A stretch of DNA of 64,000 nt. Origin: Chromobotia macracanthus (Eukaryota; Chordata; Actinopteri; Cypriniformes; Botiidae). Under the pieces are notes generated by a model that ran no database searches, was not told the origin of the DNA, and saw nothing but the letters and a program-made list of their open reading frames with translations. The translations under genes were made by a program, and so were the position numbers. This document shows, piece after piece, positions 26,303 to 38,872 of this stretch (position 1 is the first letter of the stretch; every line of letters starts with the position of its first letter). Location of the stretch: the NCBI GenBank assembly GCA_036877525.1, contig JAZGTH010000008.1, positions 11,376,001-11,440,000 of the forward strand, written 5' to 3'.

Positions 26303-26608
26303 CCCAGCTAACAGGCAATGTTCTTAAAACGTTAGCTAACGTCCTCTAAATGTTCTCTTAAAGTTCTTTCAAAGTTATCCAAAACACTTTTAAAGTAAAA
26401 TTAGTAGAATTGTTTTACCTTTATGCCATATATAGTAAATAGGTTGTTTTTAAATTGTTAGTGTAACATTTTAAAAATGCTTGAATAGCGTTCTTATAAC
26501 CAAGCAATAACGTTAATACAACATCAAAAACAAAATGGATTTTAACATTTTTGTTACTTAATGGAAAAGGTTTGGAAACGTTCTTACAACCTAAAGTTAT
26601 AAGCTAAG
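26303..26608 (-). mobile_element. Family A MITE-like copy, reverse orientation
   Basis: Starts CCCAGCTAACAGGCAATG and ends CTAAAGTTATAAGCTAAG, with the full internal order including the AACATCAAAAACAAAATGG block. Confidence 0.85.
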
Positions 26609-27227
26609 CAAGCCCTCTTATTTTAGAAATCTAAGGTCCAGCCAGTTGTCATATGTATCCCAGCAGCCCCATCTGTAAAGCTGATGTTGATAATCCACAT
26701 CAGTCCAGAACTGTATTCCTTTTAACTCATATTACACTGGATATCATTTAGCACAATCAGCAATACTATTAAAGTGGCCATTATTGGAATGATCCACTTC
26801 CAAACTAAAAACAATCAATACTGTTGCAGAAAAAACACTCGCCAAGCTGCTTCCTCTCTCTGTAATGAGATACTTTAGCTTGTTTGCCTATCACAAGTCT
26901 TAACAGTTCCGAGGGCAATTATAGAGAAAGTTTCTCAGAGAAAGACCTTATGGCAAATTTATTTATAAATGACATCCAGATGGAAAGTTGTACGGAAGTC
27001 ATTTGCACGCTTTATTTGTTGGAATTTAAAGGAATAAATACCAATACAAATACCACTTAATTCCCCATAGAAAAAAATCTAATTCCAAAGAAAAGTTCCA
27101 TCCTACATTTCTTTATTCTTAGTGAATATTTGATTTCACACACTAAAATGTCATGTTATGAGTGAGCTTTGTATAGATGTTTAGAATAAACTGTAAAACT
27201 GTTATTGTTGTCCTTTGCTACACACAC

Positions 27228-27513
27228 CCATCTAACAAGGAACGTTCTTAGAATGTTAGTAGAACATTTTTAATGTTATATATCATGTTTATCAATCAAA
27301 AACTTTACACTTTAGTAGTTAGTGGAACATTTAAAAAATGTTACAGAATTAAAAATGTTACAGAATTAAAAACTTTATTAAAAACGTTCTTATAACAAGG
27401 CAATAACATAAATACAATGTCTAAAATTCTGGACATTCCTAGAACATTTTAACATTTTTATTAGCTAATGGAAATGTTAAGGAAATGTTCTTATAACCTA
27501 AAAGCATTCGCTG
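27228..27513 (-). mobile_element. Family A MITE-like copy, reverse orientation
   Basis: Starts CCCATCTAACAAGGAACG and ends CCTAAAAGCATTCGCTGAG. CA-rich sequence lies on both sides, so a target duplication cannot be separated from simple repeat. A small internal duplication of TTACAGAATTAAAAA is visible. Confidence 0.8.
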
Positions 27514-28107
27514 AGCACACACACAGTAATTTTTTACTACAGGTCCACAAGTTATACTAGTTTTACCAGCAAGTTGCTTAAAAGGTCTTTTCTGTCAATC
27601 TGGTAACCTGAAAAGCACACAATCCATCCCGTTTTGGTGCAGACAACATTCGCCCAAACTGTTTCTGACAGAAGTTGTTAATGAAAGTGTGTTCATGCGT
27701 CAGAAAAACAGGTTTTCCATCAGCTGTCATTTCAGAGCCGGATAACAGAACTGAACACACACAACCCACAGAATCCATATGTCTGTCAGCTCATCCTATA
27801 TGTGTGTGTGTGTGTGTGGATGCATGTAAAACGTGTTCTTTCTCCACCGTAGCCTGTAATGAAAGTTGTGATTTATGTGCCAGAGAATGAGGGCCCACAG
27901 ACCTCAGAGGGCCCAGTGGACCAGCTGCTGAAGGTACGGAAGCCAAACAAACATCCACGGTGAACATGACAGGCCAGAATGTTCATGTTGGGAAACTGGT
28001 AGGGAAGAGAATTCACACCGGTGAGAAAAATGAAAAATGTCTATGAATCACGAACGGAACCAAACGTCATACAATCACAGTTATGTATTGTGAAATTACC
28101 ATTACAG

Positions 28108-28165
28108 GTTTCCTGTAGCTCACTTGGTAGAGCATTGTGTTAGCAGTGCAAAGATTTAAGGTTTT
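28108..28165 (+). mobile_element. tRNA-derived SINE head
   Basis: TAGCTCACTTGGTAGAGC at 28116-28133 is a good RNA polymerase III A box. It is followed by CATTGTGTTAGCAGTGCAAAG as in the SINE at 30500. The B box is degenerate (ATTTAAGGTTTT) and the body is lost into AT-rich sequence. Confidence 0.65.
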
Positions 28166-28238
28166 ATATTATATATATTATATTTTCAAATATATATATA
28201 TATGTTATGATATGTATGTATATATGTGTGTGTGTGTC

Positions 28239-28370
28239 ATAATATAATAATATAATAATATAATATAATATAATATAATATAATATAATATAATATAATA
28301 TAATATAATATAATATAATATAATATAATATAATATAATATAATATAATATAATATAATATAATATAAAT
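28239..28370 (+). repeat. (TAATA)n pentanucleotide array
   Basis: About 24 copies of a TAATA/AATAT unit after a few TAA-shifted units. It is flanked by inverted tRNA-type SINE heads (28108 and 28371). Confidence 0.95.
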
Positions 28371-28400
28371 ATTAGCTCTACCAACTGAGTTACAAAACCA
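28371..28400 (-). mobile_element. tRNA-derived SINE head, inverted
   Basis: On the minus strand TAACTCAGTTGGTAGAGC (28375-28392) is an A box. The sequence then enters the TAATA array, so only the start of the SINE remains. Confidence 0.55.
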
Positions 28401-28923
28401 TTTAAAATTGATAAAGATATTGACTTTATGTCCATTGTTCTTCAACCATTTTGTATCACGTTACATTGATACACATAGAACAAATAAAAGCAGATCTTTA
28501 TTAAAACAAGTTTAATACAGTGGAAATGTTACAGGGTGTCGCAGTTTCCAGCGCAGCTGTTGAGCAGAACAGCGGTTTCAACTCGTGGATTCCCCAACAC
28601 ACAAGAGAGGATGAAAGGTACAAGAGACAGAGTGTTTGAATGGTAAAGGTTAATTACTGTTCATAAAACTGAGGAAGTATACAGTCGACAAGTTAAGAGT
28701 TAATTAGGTGGTGTGGTGTACGTAGAGAGAAGAGGAAGAGGCAGAGAGATGTAGTTAACCTGTTTACATATCCAAATTACAGCCAATGCCACAACAAAGC
28801 ACTGTGGAAGTGTTAAGCAAATGAAAGAATCTGTTTTTCTGCACAAATAGGCCAATAATTTAGGACATACTTCCACTTTCTTCCCCATAGACTGGAGCAG
28901 CAAAGGATTTAACTCATCAAAGA

Positions 28924-28939
28924 GTGTGTGTGTGTGTTT

Positions 28940-28986
<47 letters not shown>

Positions 28987-29008
28987 TGTGTTTGTGTGTG
29001 CGTGTGTG
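28924..29008 (+). repeat. (GT)n microsatellite with TTTG interruptions
   Basis: A long GT run with regular TTTGTG breaks on both flanks. Confidence 0.95.
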
Positions 29009-29329
29009 TATGACAGAGAGAGAGTGATGGAGGTTGTGTGTTCACTGGTGCAGAACGTTCGCCTGCATATCTGCATGTAATGGAATTGCATGTTCTTCAG
29101 CGTATGAGATTATTTGTTTATGAGCTTGTGTCCATGACTATGCAGTTGTGTCACTCAGACTACTGCTCTGTTCCACAACCTAGTGTGCTGTCTTTACAGG
29201 TAGTATTTTTAGGGCATCATAGCTGCACTCCCAAAAGGTACTGTAAGAAACTTGCCAGAATGCACTACATAAAACTATATATGCATAAAATAAATGCATA
29301 ACAAAAAGTAAATAAAACACAAATGCGAA

Positions 29330-29503
29330 ACTTGTAACTTTTTAAAATGTTCCACTAACGACTTAAAAACATTTAACAGGGATATATATGATATACAACA
29401 TTAAAAAAAACATTCTACTGCTACTGCAAGAATGTTTTGATAACATTGAGAGAACTTTACAGAACATTAGCCAACATTCTGAGAATTGTCCTTGTTAGCT
29501 GGG
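29330..29503 (+). mobile_element. Family A MITE-like copy, right half only
   Basis: Begins in the CTTTTTAAAATGTTCCACTA block and ends CCTTGTTAGCTGGG. The left half is missing. Confidence 0.8.
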
Positions 29504-29609
29504 TGTATATACACACATATATGGTAAACTCACAGTTATGTGTGTGTGTATGTATTATGAAACTATGCACTGTCTAATGTATCTTTGCTTACATATGAGT
29601 ATAGGTACA

Positions 29610-29648
<39 letters not shown>
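29610..29648 (+). repeat. (AC)n microsatellite
   Basis: A perfect AC run of about 19 units. Confidence 0.95.
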
Positions 29649-29650
<2 letters not shown>

Positions 29651-29800
29651 TTTCCCATCAGATCCTGCTGTGCCAACACAATAGAGTTGGCAGGTCTTCA
29701 GAAGAGCACATCTGGCACTTGAGAGAGTGGCTACAGAAGGTGATGGGCATGACTCAGAAACAAAGCCAACAAAACAGACTCACCCCACTGCTGCTCGCCC

Positions 29801-29802
<2 letters not shown>

Positions 29803-29847
<45 letters not shown>
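29803..29847 (+). repeat. (GA)n microsatellite
   Basis: A perfect AG run of about 22 units, 155 bp after the AC run at 29610. Confidence 0.95.
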
Positions 29848-29848
<1 letters not shown>

Positions 29849-30499
29849 CCAGACAGCCTGAAGGATCTCGTGTATGCACAGGCTATGATCTCCGCTAAAT
29901 AAGGAGGTAATCAGAGATGTAGTGCTGTAATTTTAAAATCACATACACATAACAACCTGTATTACTTTAATTCGTAATCTGTCATGCACTCCACAGTGCG
30001 ATTATAGATACATATACATGTATTAGTGAATATGCTTAGAGTACACAGTCATTTGCTGTACTTATAACCGTATTTAAATGTCTATGCACGTGATATATGC
30101 ATTTTATTTGAAACATAAATGCTGCAGTTTAAATATCTGGAAGAAAATGTTTGCCAGAGCTCATCTACAATAGCTAACAGCTCGGTGTAACAAATTAAAC
30201 AGCAGGTGACATAAGATATTATATGATAAGACAATATGGTGAGGTTTTGTTTATCCAAGATGACAAAATTAAGCCGCCCACGCAGTGAGAAGGTTGAGGG
30301 TTTTTAGCACACATTGAAAAACTCATTCAGGCAGTAGATGATAAATCAACGCAACTCATTTACTGAAGAGCAAAGCCATGCTTGTGCATTTGAAAAGCTA
30401 TTTGCTTTCTGTCCTCTACAACTGATCTCCGCCCCTTAATCTCACCTCAGTGTAGGTTTAATTGATATGGTCAGGTGATACTGAAATTCCAAGGTCTCC

Positions 30500-30592
30500 A
30501 TTTGTATGTGTGTCCCCTGGCACTCGAACCCGCAAACTTTGTGCTGCTAACACAATGTGCACAATCAGTTGAGCTACAGGATCATGTCAACT
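30500..30592 (-). mobile_element. tRNA-derived SINE, head region
   Basis: Minus strand: TAGCTCAACTGATTGTGC (A box, 30559-30576), TGTTAGCAGCACAAAG, then GGGTTCGAGTGCC (B box, 30519-30531). It is related to the 28108 head. No intact tRNA fold is apparent and it lies inside otherwise ordinary intergenic sequence. Confidence 0.75.
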
Positions 30593-33500
30593 GTTCATTT
30601 ATGTTTCAGTGCTTCCAAGCACATAATTCCAACACAAAGACTAAATCTCTTAAAAAATCTCTTAGTTTCTCTACACACTTACCAAGGTTCATCAAAAAAT
30701 CTGTGTGTACGTTTGTGCTTGTTGAGAAAGCATTTTCTGCAATAAAATCCTCTCCCATTGCATTTCAATTTCCAGGCTTCCATTTGATATCAAAAGCTCC
30801 GCTGGTCTGTTGGGGTTTGGACTTCTCTGTGCCTTTAAACTCTAAAGCTGGTGTTGGTGAGCAGTAATGCGGTATAGTCGCTGAGCTTTAGCTCGCGTGT
30901 GGTGGGTGTATTATTGAGGGCAGATGGCTTAAACCCACAAGTGTCTGTTGAGATATCGCAGTGCTGAAGGGCTGTGCCACCAAACCCATTTTGATTAGAC
31001 TGAGTCTCTGGAGCCATAACTGCACTGGCAGACACAGCCTTGCCTCTAGATCATAAAACCCTCAATCACAAAACTAAAGTACATTCAATTAGTTTGCCAA
31101 ACCCCCACAAAATGCACCAGAGTATGCCCGAGTTTATTTTCCTCTTTATCAAGCCGCTTTCTTCCTGTTCTCCTACTTTTAAGTTCTCCAGCTCCTTTTC
31201 TGCAAATAGAAAGCGAGTATTTCTTCATTAAGGAGTTGAAAATGAAGCCCCCACCCTCCCGTAAAGTGTAAAACACAATTATGCGACGCAACGCAAATGG
31301 GGTATGGCCACGTCGACAGAAAACGTCTAATAGTTCATTTCGCTTACGGTCTGCGTGTGCGCGCGTCAAGCTTTTTGCTCCATTACCTCCAAAACAGTAT
31401 GTAAATTTGCTCTTTTGGAGACAAAATATTTAGCTGTGTTTTGCTCAAAAGAAATGAATGCTAGGGCTGATGGGAAAAGAGAGAGAGATAGACACACAGT
31501 CAAGATGTTTGAAGTTTTTCCTGCAATTACAAAAAACACTGCTGGCATAGCCAAAACCATGCTTAAAATATTAGCTTTAAAGGCATGTAGGTCAAAAGCA
31601 GAAATTTACATAACAAACTGTTTGAGATGTGATGAAGAAGCTCTCGTTATTTTGACTGCTTACTGTCTTTCTCTCGTGTAATGCTACAATAGAGAAGCAG
31701 AAATCATGGATATCAGAACATTTACTGGTACCATTGTTAATATATACATTTCTGCAGTTCATCTATATCACAATTAAACAAAGAACCTGCACTAAACACG
31801 TTTTCAAAACACTAAACATAATGAGTACAAACAGCAGCAAAATATTCACACAAACAATACAGTTTGTGGAAAACATGATGGATCACCTTGGAAACTACAG
31901 GCAGAGGTGAATCATAAGTGAACATGATAACACAACAAAACCAGAAGAAAGTTTAAACGAATGAAGATGGAAGACATCTCACATTTTTTGTCTGTTTCTG
32001 CCATGGTACCATGGTACAGTGAGGTACTTAAACATATGCCATCAAGGTTTATGGTTGCCATATTCATATGCCACTTTATTTACAGCATAGTCCAAAGTAT
32101 TATCTGGAATACTATATAGAATACTAAATAAGTACTGGTAGAATACAATACAACATGGCATTACCATGTTACTCGTGACACATTTATCACTATGCATATA
32201 ATGCGTCTACAAGATCTCATTAGTATTCATACATAAGTGTATGCATATAGTTTTGCATATATTTTGCATCTATTTTTATGTTTAGATAAATGCCCAAACT
32301 GTTTGTTTGTAGCTGGCTTGCAGTTAATTTATTGCAAATTTGCAGGAACAAAACATTTACCAGTCATTTGAGGTTTTTACTGGTTGTGATATACTTGCAG
32401 CAAATCATTGCAGACAGTTTGTGACTGCTGACAAACAGATCTTTGGCAAATAGTTCGCAAATATCTGCCACTGCTGGCAACCAGTTATACCTGTAGCAAT
32501 AATAGCCTGTCAAACTGTTTACCAAAGTAAAATGTGATTATTTGTAGTATTTCGGTTATTCTTATTATTTCAATTACAAATGAAAAAACAAATTGGAAAA
32601 GTGACACAAAATCTACTGTACAAATTTCATGAATTCTGTTCATTATCTATCTATTCAATTTTATCCAATATCTATTTAATTTAGTAATCTATAACCCTAA
32701 ATTAAAACGTGTGTTTTCTGGTGGTCTATTTTTTTTAAATACAACATTTTAGGTACTGTTTATGTGTATCCAGATATAAAGGACTGAAGGAATTTTGTGT
32801 TGTGATTTTTTAAAGCTGTTTTACCTGTATTTTTGAATGTTGCACTGCATGTTGTCATGTTTTAGAGTTAATGGAAATGTCTGTAAACTTAACAAATAAT
32901 ATCCTGGCAGAGAATTACTAGTACATTTTTCAGAGTGTACGCTTTACAGGCGAATACGAAATCCCTAGTAAGTGCTTTCTTGAGTTCGAATTCGAGAGAT
33001 AAAGTGAGACTCTTCCACTCGATTGCTCTGGAACGCTCATAAAAGTTGACAGACACGCCCCGGCACTCTGGAATCTCGAAAACACCGTCTCACAGTCACA
33101 ACAACCAAAAAAGCCCAGAGCAAATCTAAACACTCGTTCACAAATAATGAGACCTGCCTCACTGACAGAGTTTTCTCTACTCAAGCACTCCCAGACATAC
33201 GGATTTGACTCTGAGCTCCTCACGACATCTTTGCTGAAAGCCGCCTAGTCATGGTGGCCGAGAGCTCTGGCAGCAGATCAATGAGAAGCTCTGCTCCCCT
33301 TTCACAGCCTTTTCGGCTGCATGTCAGAATGAAATGAAAGTGTGGAAGCATTTCGGCACAACTGATTTATTACTGTATGACAAAGGGCTGATCTGTAAAC
33401 TATGGTCAGAAGGGCTGCAGCAAAACCGAGGCATTGATCTGACTGCACTGAAATGACCTTAGATCAGTGATCGGAGAGATCCTGAGATGAAACTGAAACT

Positions 33501-33982
33501 ATATGAATAGGGGAGCTTGTTTATTGACGTTTATTATGTGCCTCACTGTAATACTTTATTCTGGTTTGTCAGTCGTGGTACTCGGTGGTAAAATAGTGTT
33601 GTATGACCATTATATTTGACCATTGTCCCTGGCAACCACTCCCACACAATATACGAGATTCTTATTTCTCATACCACGCCGCGCTCTCTCCTCACAAAAC
33701 ATCATTTAAACTCAAATCAAACCTGTGTTTATTTACAGGATGTATATCGTTTCAGAATAAATCAGATCTGGATGTGTCACCTCCGCGATTAGATTTGGCA
33801 CTTATTTCAATGGTTTCCCACCTCATACGACTGGAAGAAATTCATGTTATGACCTACACATTTTTTTAAAAACAATTTTTTATTTAAAAAAGACATTATA
33901 ATAGCGATAATAATGTTGCTGATAACATGCAATATTCTGTGTAGTCTTTGTTATCTTGTAAAAAATCATATACAAGAAAATA
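30593..33982. other. Intergenic, no gene seen
   Basis: No transposon copy recognised in this 3.4-kb stretch, the longest such gap. It contains a CCATGGTACCATGGTAC palindrome (32001-32017) and a GCAAAT/TGCAGA-rich stretch near 32320-32520. Frames up to about 108 codons are unrecognised. Confidence 0.55.
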
Positions 33983-34252
33983 CATGTTTTGTTATGCTAG
34001 TTAAAAGTCTCTTCACATCACTAAATGTATTTTATAGTTATGTATCTTCTGTGTGAAGGTGCAGAACCATACAATGTTCATTCAAATGCAATGATAGGAC
34101 GTCCGACTTGCCTGTCAACCTATGTATTTGCATACCTCTCCATATTATTCGAGGAGACGTGGCTTTGGAGATCACTGAGGGGAGGGTGGGACCCTATGTT
34201 TTCAAAGCTCGGTTGCTATTGTAGCTTCTATGAAACTGTCTATCTTTAAAAG
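33983..34252 (+). mobile_element. Family D short interspersed element
   Basis: Shares with 52721-52968 and, inverted, 54522-54812 the ordered blocks TTTTGTTATGCT, AAATGCAATGATAGGACG, GAGACGTGGCTTTGGAGA and CGGTTGCTATTG. No coding potential; probably a non-autonomous DNA transposon. Confidence 0.7.
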
Positions 34253-35417
34253 CAAGTTATTAAGAGATACAACACCACTGTAGTGAGCGATGCTAATGCA
34301 CATGTACTGGTGTACACATTAAGTGAGCATGGCGGACCATGTTAACAGCTCTGTTGATTACAGAGGAAACAATCTAGTTTTGTTATAATTGCTATGATTA
34401 CCACCATGTGATCAACATCTCCATAGTGTACTTTTCTGTACACACACAGAATGATAATTTAGGGGATGCAATGAATTTTAAGCCAGTGAATTTCAGTGAT
34501 TTAGTGAATTTCAATGCATTTATTACTCCCAAACACATTTTGCGGTGTGTATGGCACTGCAATTATATCAATGAATTAGATGCAGTAACCACAGGCATTA
34601 TGGGATACATAGTATTATCCTGAAATATATTTTACACATATAAGAGAATCTGTTTAAGAACTATGAAAGCAAATGGTGACTGATCTGTTATTTTTAAGTG
34701 TCAGGGAGGCGTTTAAAGCGCATCCATCTTCTGCAGCGTGGCCCATAATGAACTTCCCTCTGAAAAACACACGTCGCCTTCTGAATTAACTGTCACACTA
34801 AACAGCCTCCTACTGGTTAAATGAAGACAGCCCTAAAACACAAGACACTTATTTCTACAGCAAATAAACATATTGACGGAGGAAAAACACCGGATGTCGA
34901 TCACACACCGCAGTGAGTGATGAACGATTCTTCCTCCATTTACGAGACTGAGCTGCTGGCCTTGTTTTTAAGTGCTCTCCCTTGATATCATTATAATTCA
35001 AAGTGACGGAAAACAAACACGCTCACACAAACACCTACACACGCACAAACGCCGCTTAACACTGTCTCCGTTTCAATAAGACACATAATTAAATGCACAC
35101 TGACTCCCAAAAACAGCTCTTTGTTCCCTGAGAAAAAAATAAGAAATACAAAGAGAATATAGACATGCAGTAGCATAGTTTTTTAAGAACGCGCACACAC
35201 TTCGTGCTGGGTAGAGATAAAAGACCGGAAAGTAGGGAATTGTTTAAAAAGTGAGTCCACACATTTTCACAGCCAATTGTCTGTTTATGGTGCAGTCTGT
35301 AGAATTGGCTCTCGGATACAGTAATCCACAACCGTTCACTCAATACAGAGAAACCTGAGAGTCCAAACAGGACAAACCTTAGAAGCCACAGGCATACACC
35401 TGAACATTTGCAGCTTC

Positions 35418-35470
35418 TCTTAAAGGTAGGATAGGCCAATAGCAAGCTAGCTTTGAACGCATAAGACCAT
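35418..35470 (-). mobile_element. Family D fragment, truncated
   Basis: CTTAAAGGTAGGATAGGCCA then ATAGCAAGCTAGC and ACGCATAAGACC match the left end of the inverted copy at 54522. The match stops where family A sequence begins. Confidence 0.65.
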
Positions 35471-35584
35471 ACAATATATTGTTAAAAAAGTTCTACTTAC
35501 GTTACTGCAAGAACCTTTGATAATGCTGAGAGAACTTTTACATAACATTTGCAAACCTTCTGAGATTGTTGCCCGTTGGTTGGG
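35471..35584 (+). mobile_element. Family A MITE-like copy, right third only
   Basis: Runs from ACAATATATTGTTAAAAAAG through TTACTGCAAGAACC to GTTGGTTGGG. It directly abuts a truncated family D fragment on its left. Confidence 0.7.
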
Positions 35585-37059
35585 TTTATCCTTCATTAGC
35601 GAATTATTACATATATCATTTCATCACATGTATGTACATAATTACAGGAACAATTTGCCTGCAGAGTTTGGTATGAACCGTGCAGTTATGATGGGCTCTG
35701 TGGAGACTCCTCATAACAAGAGAGCTAATTATGAGAAGATGAGCAGTTAACCCGTGCTGCTGGGCTGAGGCAAAAATGCTAATTGATGCTAAATGTATGC
35801 AACCTTATTGTACAGGATCACTGAAGCACTAATCAAATACTGATTTATAAGGGCAAACCATAAAACATGGCCAATTAATCAACGCGCAGCAATGTAGTGT
35901 GGAAAAACGCATTGGATGTCACATGGTCACATTTATGTCACATGGTACATTGCACGCAAGGCGACGATCACATGCTGTTTTCTCTTTCATATGCACCGCT
36001 TGTCCAAAGTATTAGGGTTTTATTAGGGGTTTTTAGTTCATAATTAAAAAACGATTAAAAAAACAATCACAAAATGTTTAAATGCTCGTCTGACTCTGAA
36101 TAAGTGTGTACAAGTAAATCACTTCCAATATATATGGAGTTTGTCTTTTATAGTAAGCAAAATTTCACTTGAATAGAAATATTATTAATTTCCAGTGATG
36201 ACACATGTGGAATACATTTCAAACTATTCACCACATGAAAATATTTCTCCACTCCAAATCTACAAATTCTCCAATATTTTTCTCCTCCCAATATACGCCA
36301 CATTTTTGTGACTGGTGCTTGTTTCACTGAGACTGGCTCATCTCGTATACTGAACAATTGTACAGTTGACCTCTGCTTTGCCACAAATATGCAAAGCAAA
36401 CAGCCAAAAAAATTCTATTGTCAAATGTTATTTCATAAAAAAGTAATACAACATTCATTTTCACGGCTTGTACATTTTCTCACTTCGCCCACATTGGCAC
36501 TTATGGCAGAAAGTTAATTTTGGAACCTACAAAACCCTCCGTCTCAGTTTTCTGCCCTTCTTTAATTCTGGCAGAAGGTTTATTATTCAGTGGTTTCTAA
36601 GTCTGTATTGTTCAGTCTGTATTGTAGAATATGTGGTTTATTTGTTGATTCCTGCCTGGCAAATAGTACTGTTGTGTTAAGTTCTTTGATAATTTCCATT
36701 ATACTGATTAATGTTCATAATCATATACCATGATGTTTATTTAGTATCACAAGGTCTGCCAAAGAATTCTATGGTACATATAAACGATAAACATGGTTTT
36801 ACAGCACATTTGTAAGCTCTGTGTATAAAACCGTGGGAAGCCAGCTGTGATAAACACAGTCATTTCTGCTTGTTCTTCCTGAAATAAATATATATTTGTA
36901 TTGTATTGATGCAGCACTGAGGAATATTTGTAAAACACCCAGTAGCCTCTTTAAACGATTTCATGGTGGAATATGAAAACAAGAAGGAAGTTGAGAAAGC
37001 TTATAAAACTCATGTTTTCATCAGTATCAATAAGGCAGGCGACTTTCAGGTCTATTAAA

Positions 37060-37560
37060 AGGGCCCTTTAGGAAGGATGCACTCATGGTCGCTGTTAGAT
37101 ATGCAGCACCAATCTCACCAGTAGAGGAGAGACAAATATTGGCGTCCTCCATCGCCATTTTATGGTTCCTGATGACATTGGCGGTTCCTCTTTTACAGCG
37201 TCACCTGGAGCATTAGTAAACATAAACCAGATCTGCTCTGCTCATTGACTGAGCTCTGATTTATTTCGCAACCTGCCGCCTTTTTCTATAATCGTCCATC
37301 AAACGGCAAAGATATAAAATCCTTACAACCCGAGAAAAACTTTCCCACTCCGCCAACAATATATCTCTCTGACATTACACACTCAACACTTATGAGGAAG
37401 AGCCCTGCTATAAATCAAACAGAACAGAATCATAAAAATCGGCTCAAATTGTATCACGTCTGCACCGCCTGTTCGGTTTCATCCTGATTCTCTCTGCATT
37501 ACGCGCCTGTATCTGTCTGCGTGTGAGCGCCCTTATCGAAAGCCCTGTATTACCGTTTCC
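37060..37560. promoter_or_regulatory. Possible conserved non-coding element
   Basis: About 500 bp of balanced, repeat-free sequence with GACAAATATTGGCG, CACCTGGAGCATTAG, TAAACATAAACC (forkhead-like) and GGCAAAGATATAAAAT. No frame with recognisable product. Confidence 0.3.
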
Positions 37561-37675
37561 TGTTCTAAAAATTGACATATATTAAAGTTTAGTAGATCAT
37601 ATTTTAAGAACCTCCAAAGTTTAGAAAGAGCTCTATATACTGCTCTGAAACTTTGTTAAATAGGAGGCATTTGTC

Positions 37676-37914
37676 TTAAAAGGATAGTTCACCTAAAAAT
37701 GAAAACTTTTCTCATCATTGACTCATCCTGTCATTACAAATCCACGTGACTTTTATGGATCATGGAATGAATGTGGATTTTTATATAACTTCCAGGCTTC
37801 TCTTTTCCATATCATAACAGTGAATGGAGACCAGGGTTGCTGAGCTTCAAAAAACAACTTAAAATGATCTATAATCAGTCCGTGTGTTCATTTTTGAGTG
37901 AACTGTGCCTTTAA
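37676..37914 (+). mobile_element. Family B short DNA transposon (second copy)
   Basis: Left end TTAAAAGGATAGTTCACC followed by AAAAATGAAAACTTTTCTCA; right end TTCATTTTTGAGTGAAC then CTTTAAG. The terminal inverted structure matches the copy at 25414. Confidence 0.8.
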
Positions 37915-38514
37915 GAGGGTTGGGCAGCCTGATGATGACATCACAGAAGAGGCAAAGAGGATTAGGCAACATATTTTATATATGAGATGTTTCTCATTGT
38001 GAATTTTAAGTGTCATGGTAAGTTAAAACGTGATGTACAGCAGTTCTTTGTTCAGATATACAGATAATAAACTCACCTGGTTGTTAGATGTGGCTATTAG
38101 GTGCACCTGAGAAATCTCACTGTCACTCTCTGGCACAACAACACAGATGCCCGTTCTATAAACTCAGTCAGGCGTGCTGCCGCCACGTGGCGCTCAGTTC
38201 TTGAGGACTGGCACCATATCTAAAAATGGGTTTGATGACTGAATACAGGCTGAGATGAAGAGAGAAGACAAGGCAAGCTTTGACAGCTCACCATTGTAAG
38301 GACAGATGCAATATTGTTGGTTTGTGGAGTGAGGTTTGCAGGCCAATAAGCTCACATCTGGAATGTCCTTTATTTTGTGCATTTTTTATTGCAACTGAAC
38401 AGGTGCATGTTGCAAAGACAAATGGCTAGATCTTTCTCTCTAGTGAGCCGGTTTCACGCATGTTTTTACAAGGTACCGGGCTCCTACAATGAGCACTTCT
38501 GAGTGCACGAATTA

Positions 38515-38872
38515 CCCAGCTAAGAGGAAACATACTCAGAATGCTGGCTAACATTCTCTCAAAGTTCTCTCAAAGTTAGGTAAGAGGTATCAAAAATAAT
38601 TCTTGCAGTAACACTAGTAGAATTCTTTAATGTTATATATCACATATCTTAAAAACTTTATTCATAAGTTGATAGTGTTACAGAAAATGTTACAGAACCA
38701 AAAAAAAAATGTTTAAATAATGTTTCTATAATGAAGCAATAATGTTAATACAACATCTAAAAAACGGCATGTTTTGAACGTTCCCAGAACATTCAAACCA
38801 ACATTTTTAATGCTTTTGTTACTTAATGGACATGTTAGGGAAACGTTCCTACAACCTAAAATTGTAAGCTGA
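38515..38872 (-). mobile_element. Family A MITE-like copy, reverse, near full length
   Basis: Starts CCCAGCTAAGAGGAAACA and ends CTAAAATTGTAAGCTG. One of the longest copies, with every internal block present. Confidence 0.85.

Larger units (their letters stand above)
25658..28107. other. Intergenic, no gene seen
   Basis: Two reverse family A copies and ordinary sequence. TGTTTTGTTTTGTATCA repeats near 26140-26190 form a short degenerate tandem. Confidence 0.6.
34253..38514. other. Intergenic, no gene seen
   Basis: Family D and A fragments, a family B copy and a possible conserved block. Otherwise AT-rich, with no exon-like frame. Confidence 0.6.

Noticed and set aside
28164..28445. A 93-codon minus frame rich in Ile-Leu-Tyr
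   Set aside because: Product of the TAATA pentanucleotide array.
30500..30592. Possible functional tRNA gene
   Set aside because: A and B boxes are present, but the acceptor stem does not pair convincingly and related copies exist; it is a SINE.
30475..30867. A 130-codon plus frame
   Set aside because: Its start is antisense to a tRNA-derived SINE; the rest has no recognisable domain.
32001..32017. CCATGGTACCATGGTAC palindrome
   Set aside because: Short and isolated; no neighbouring features to give it meaning.
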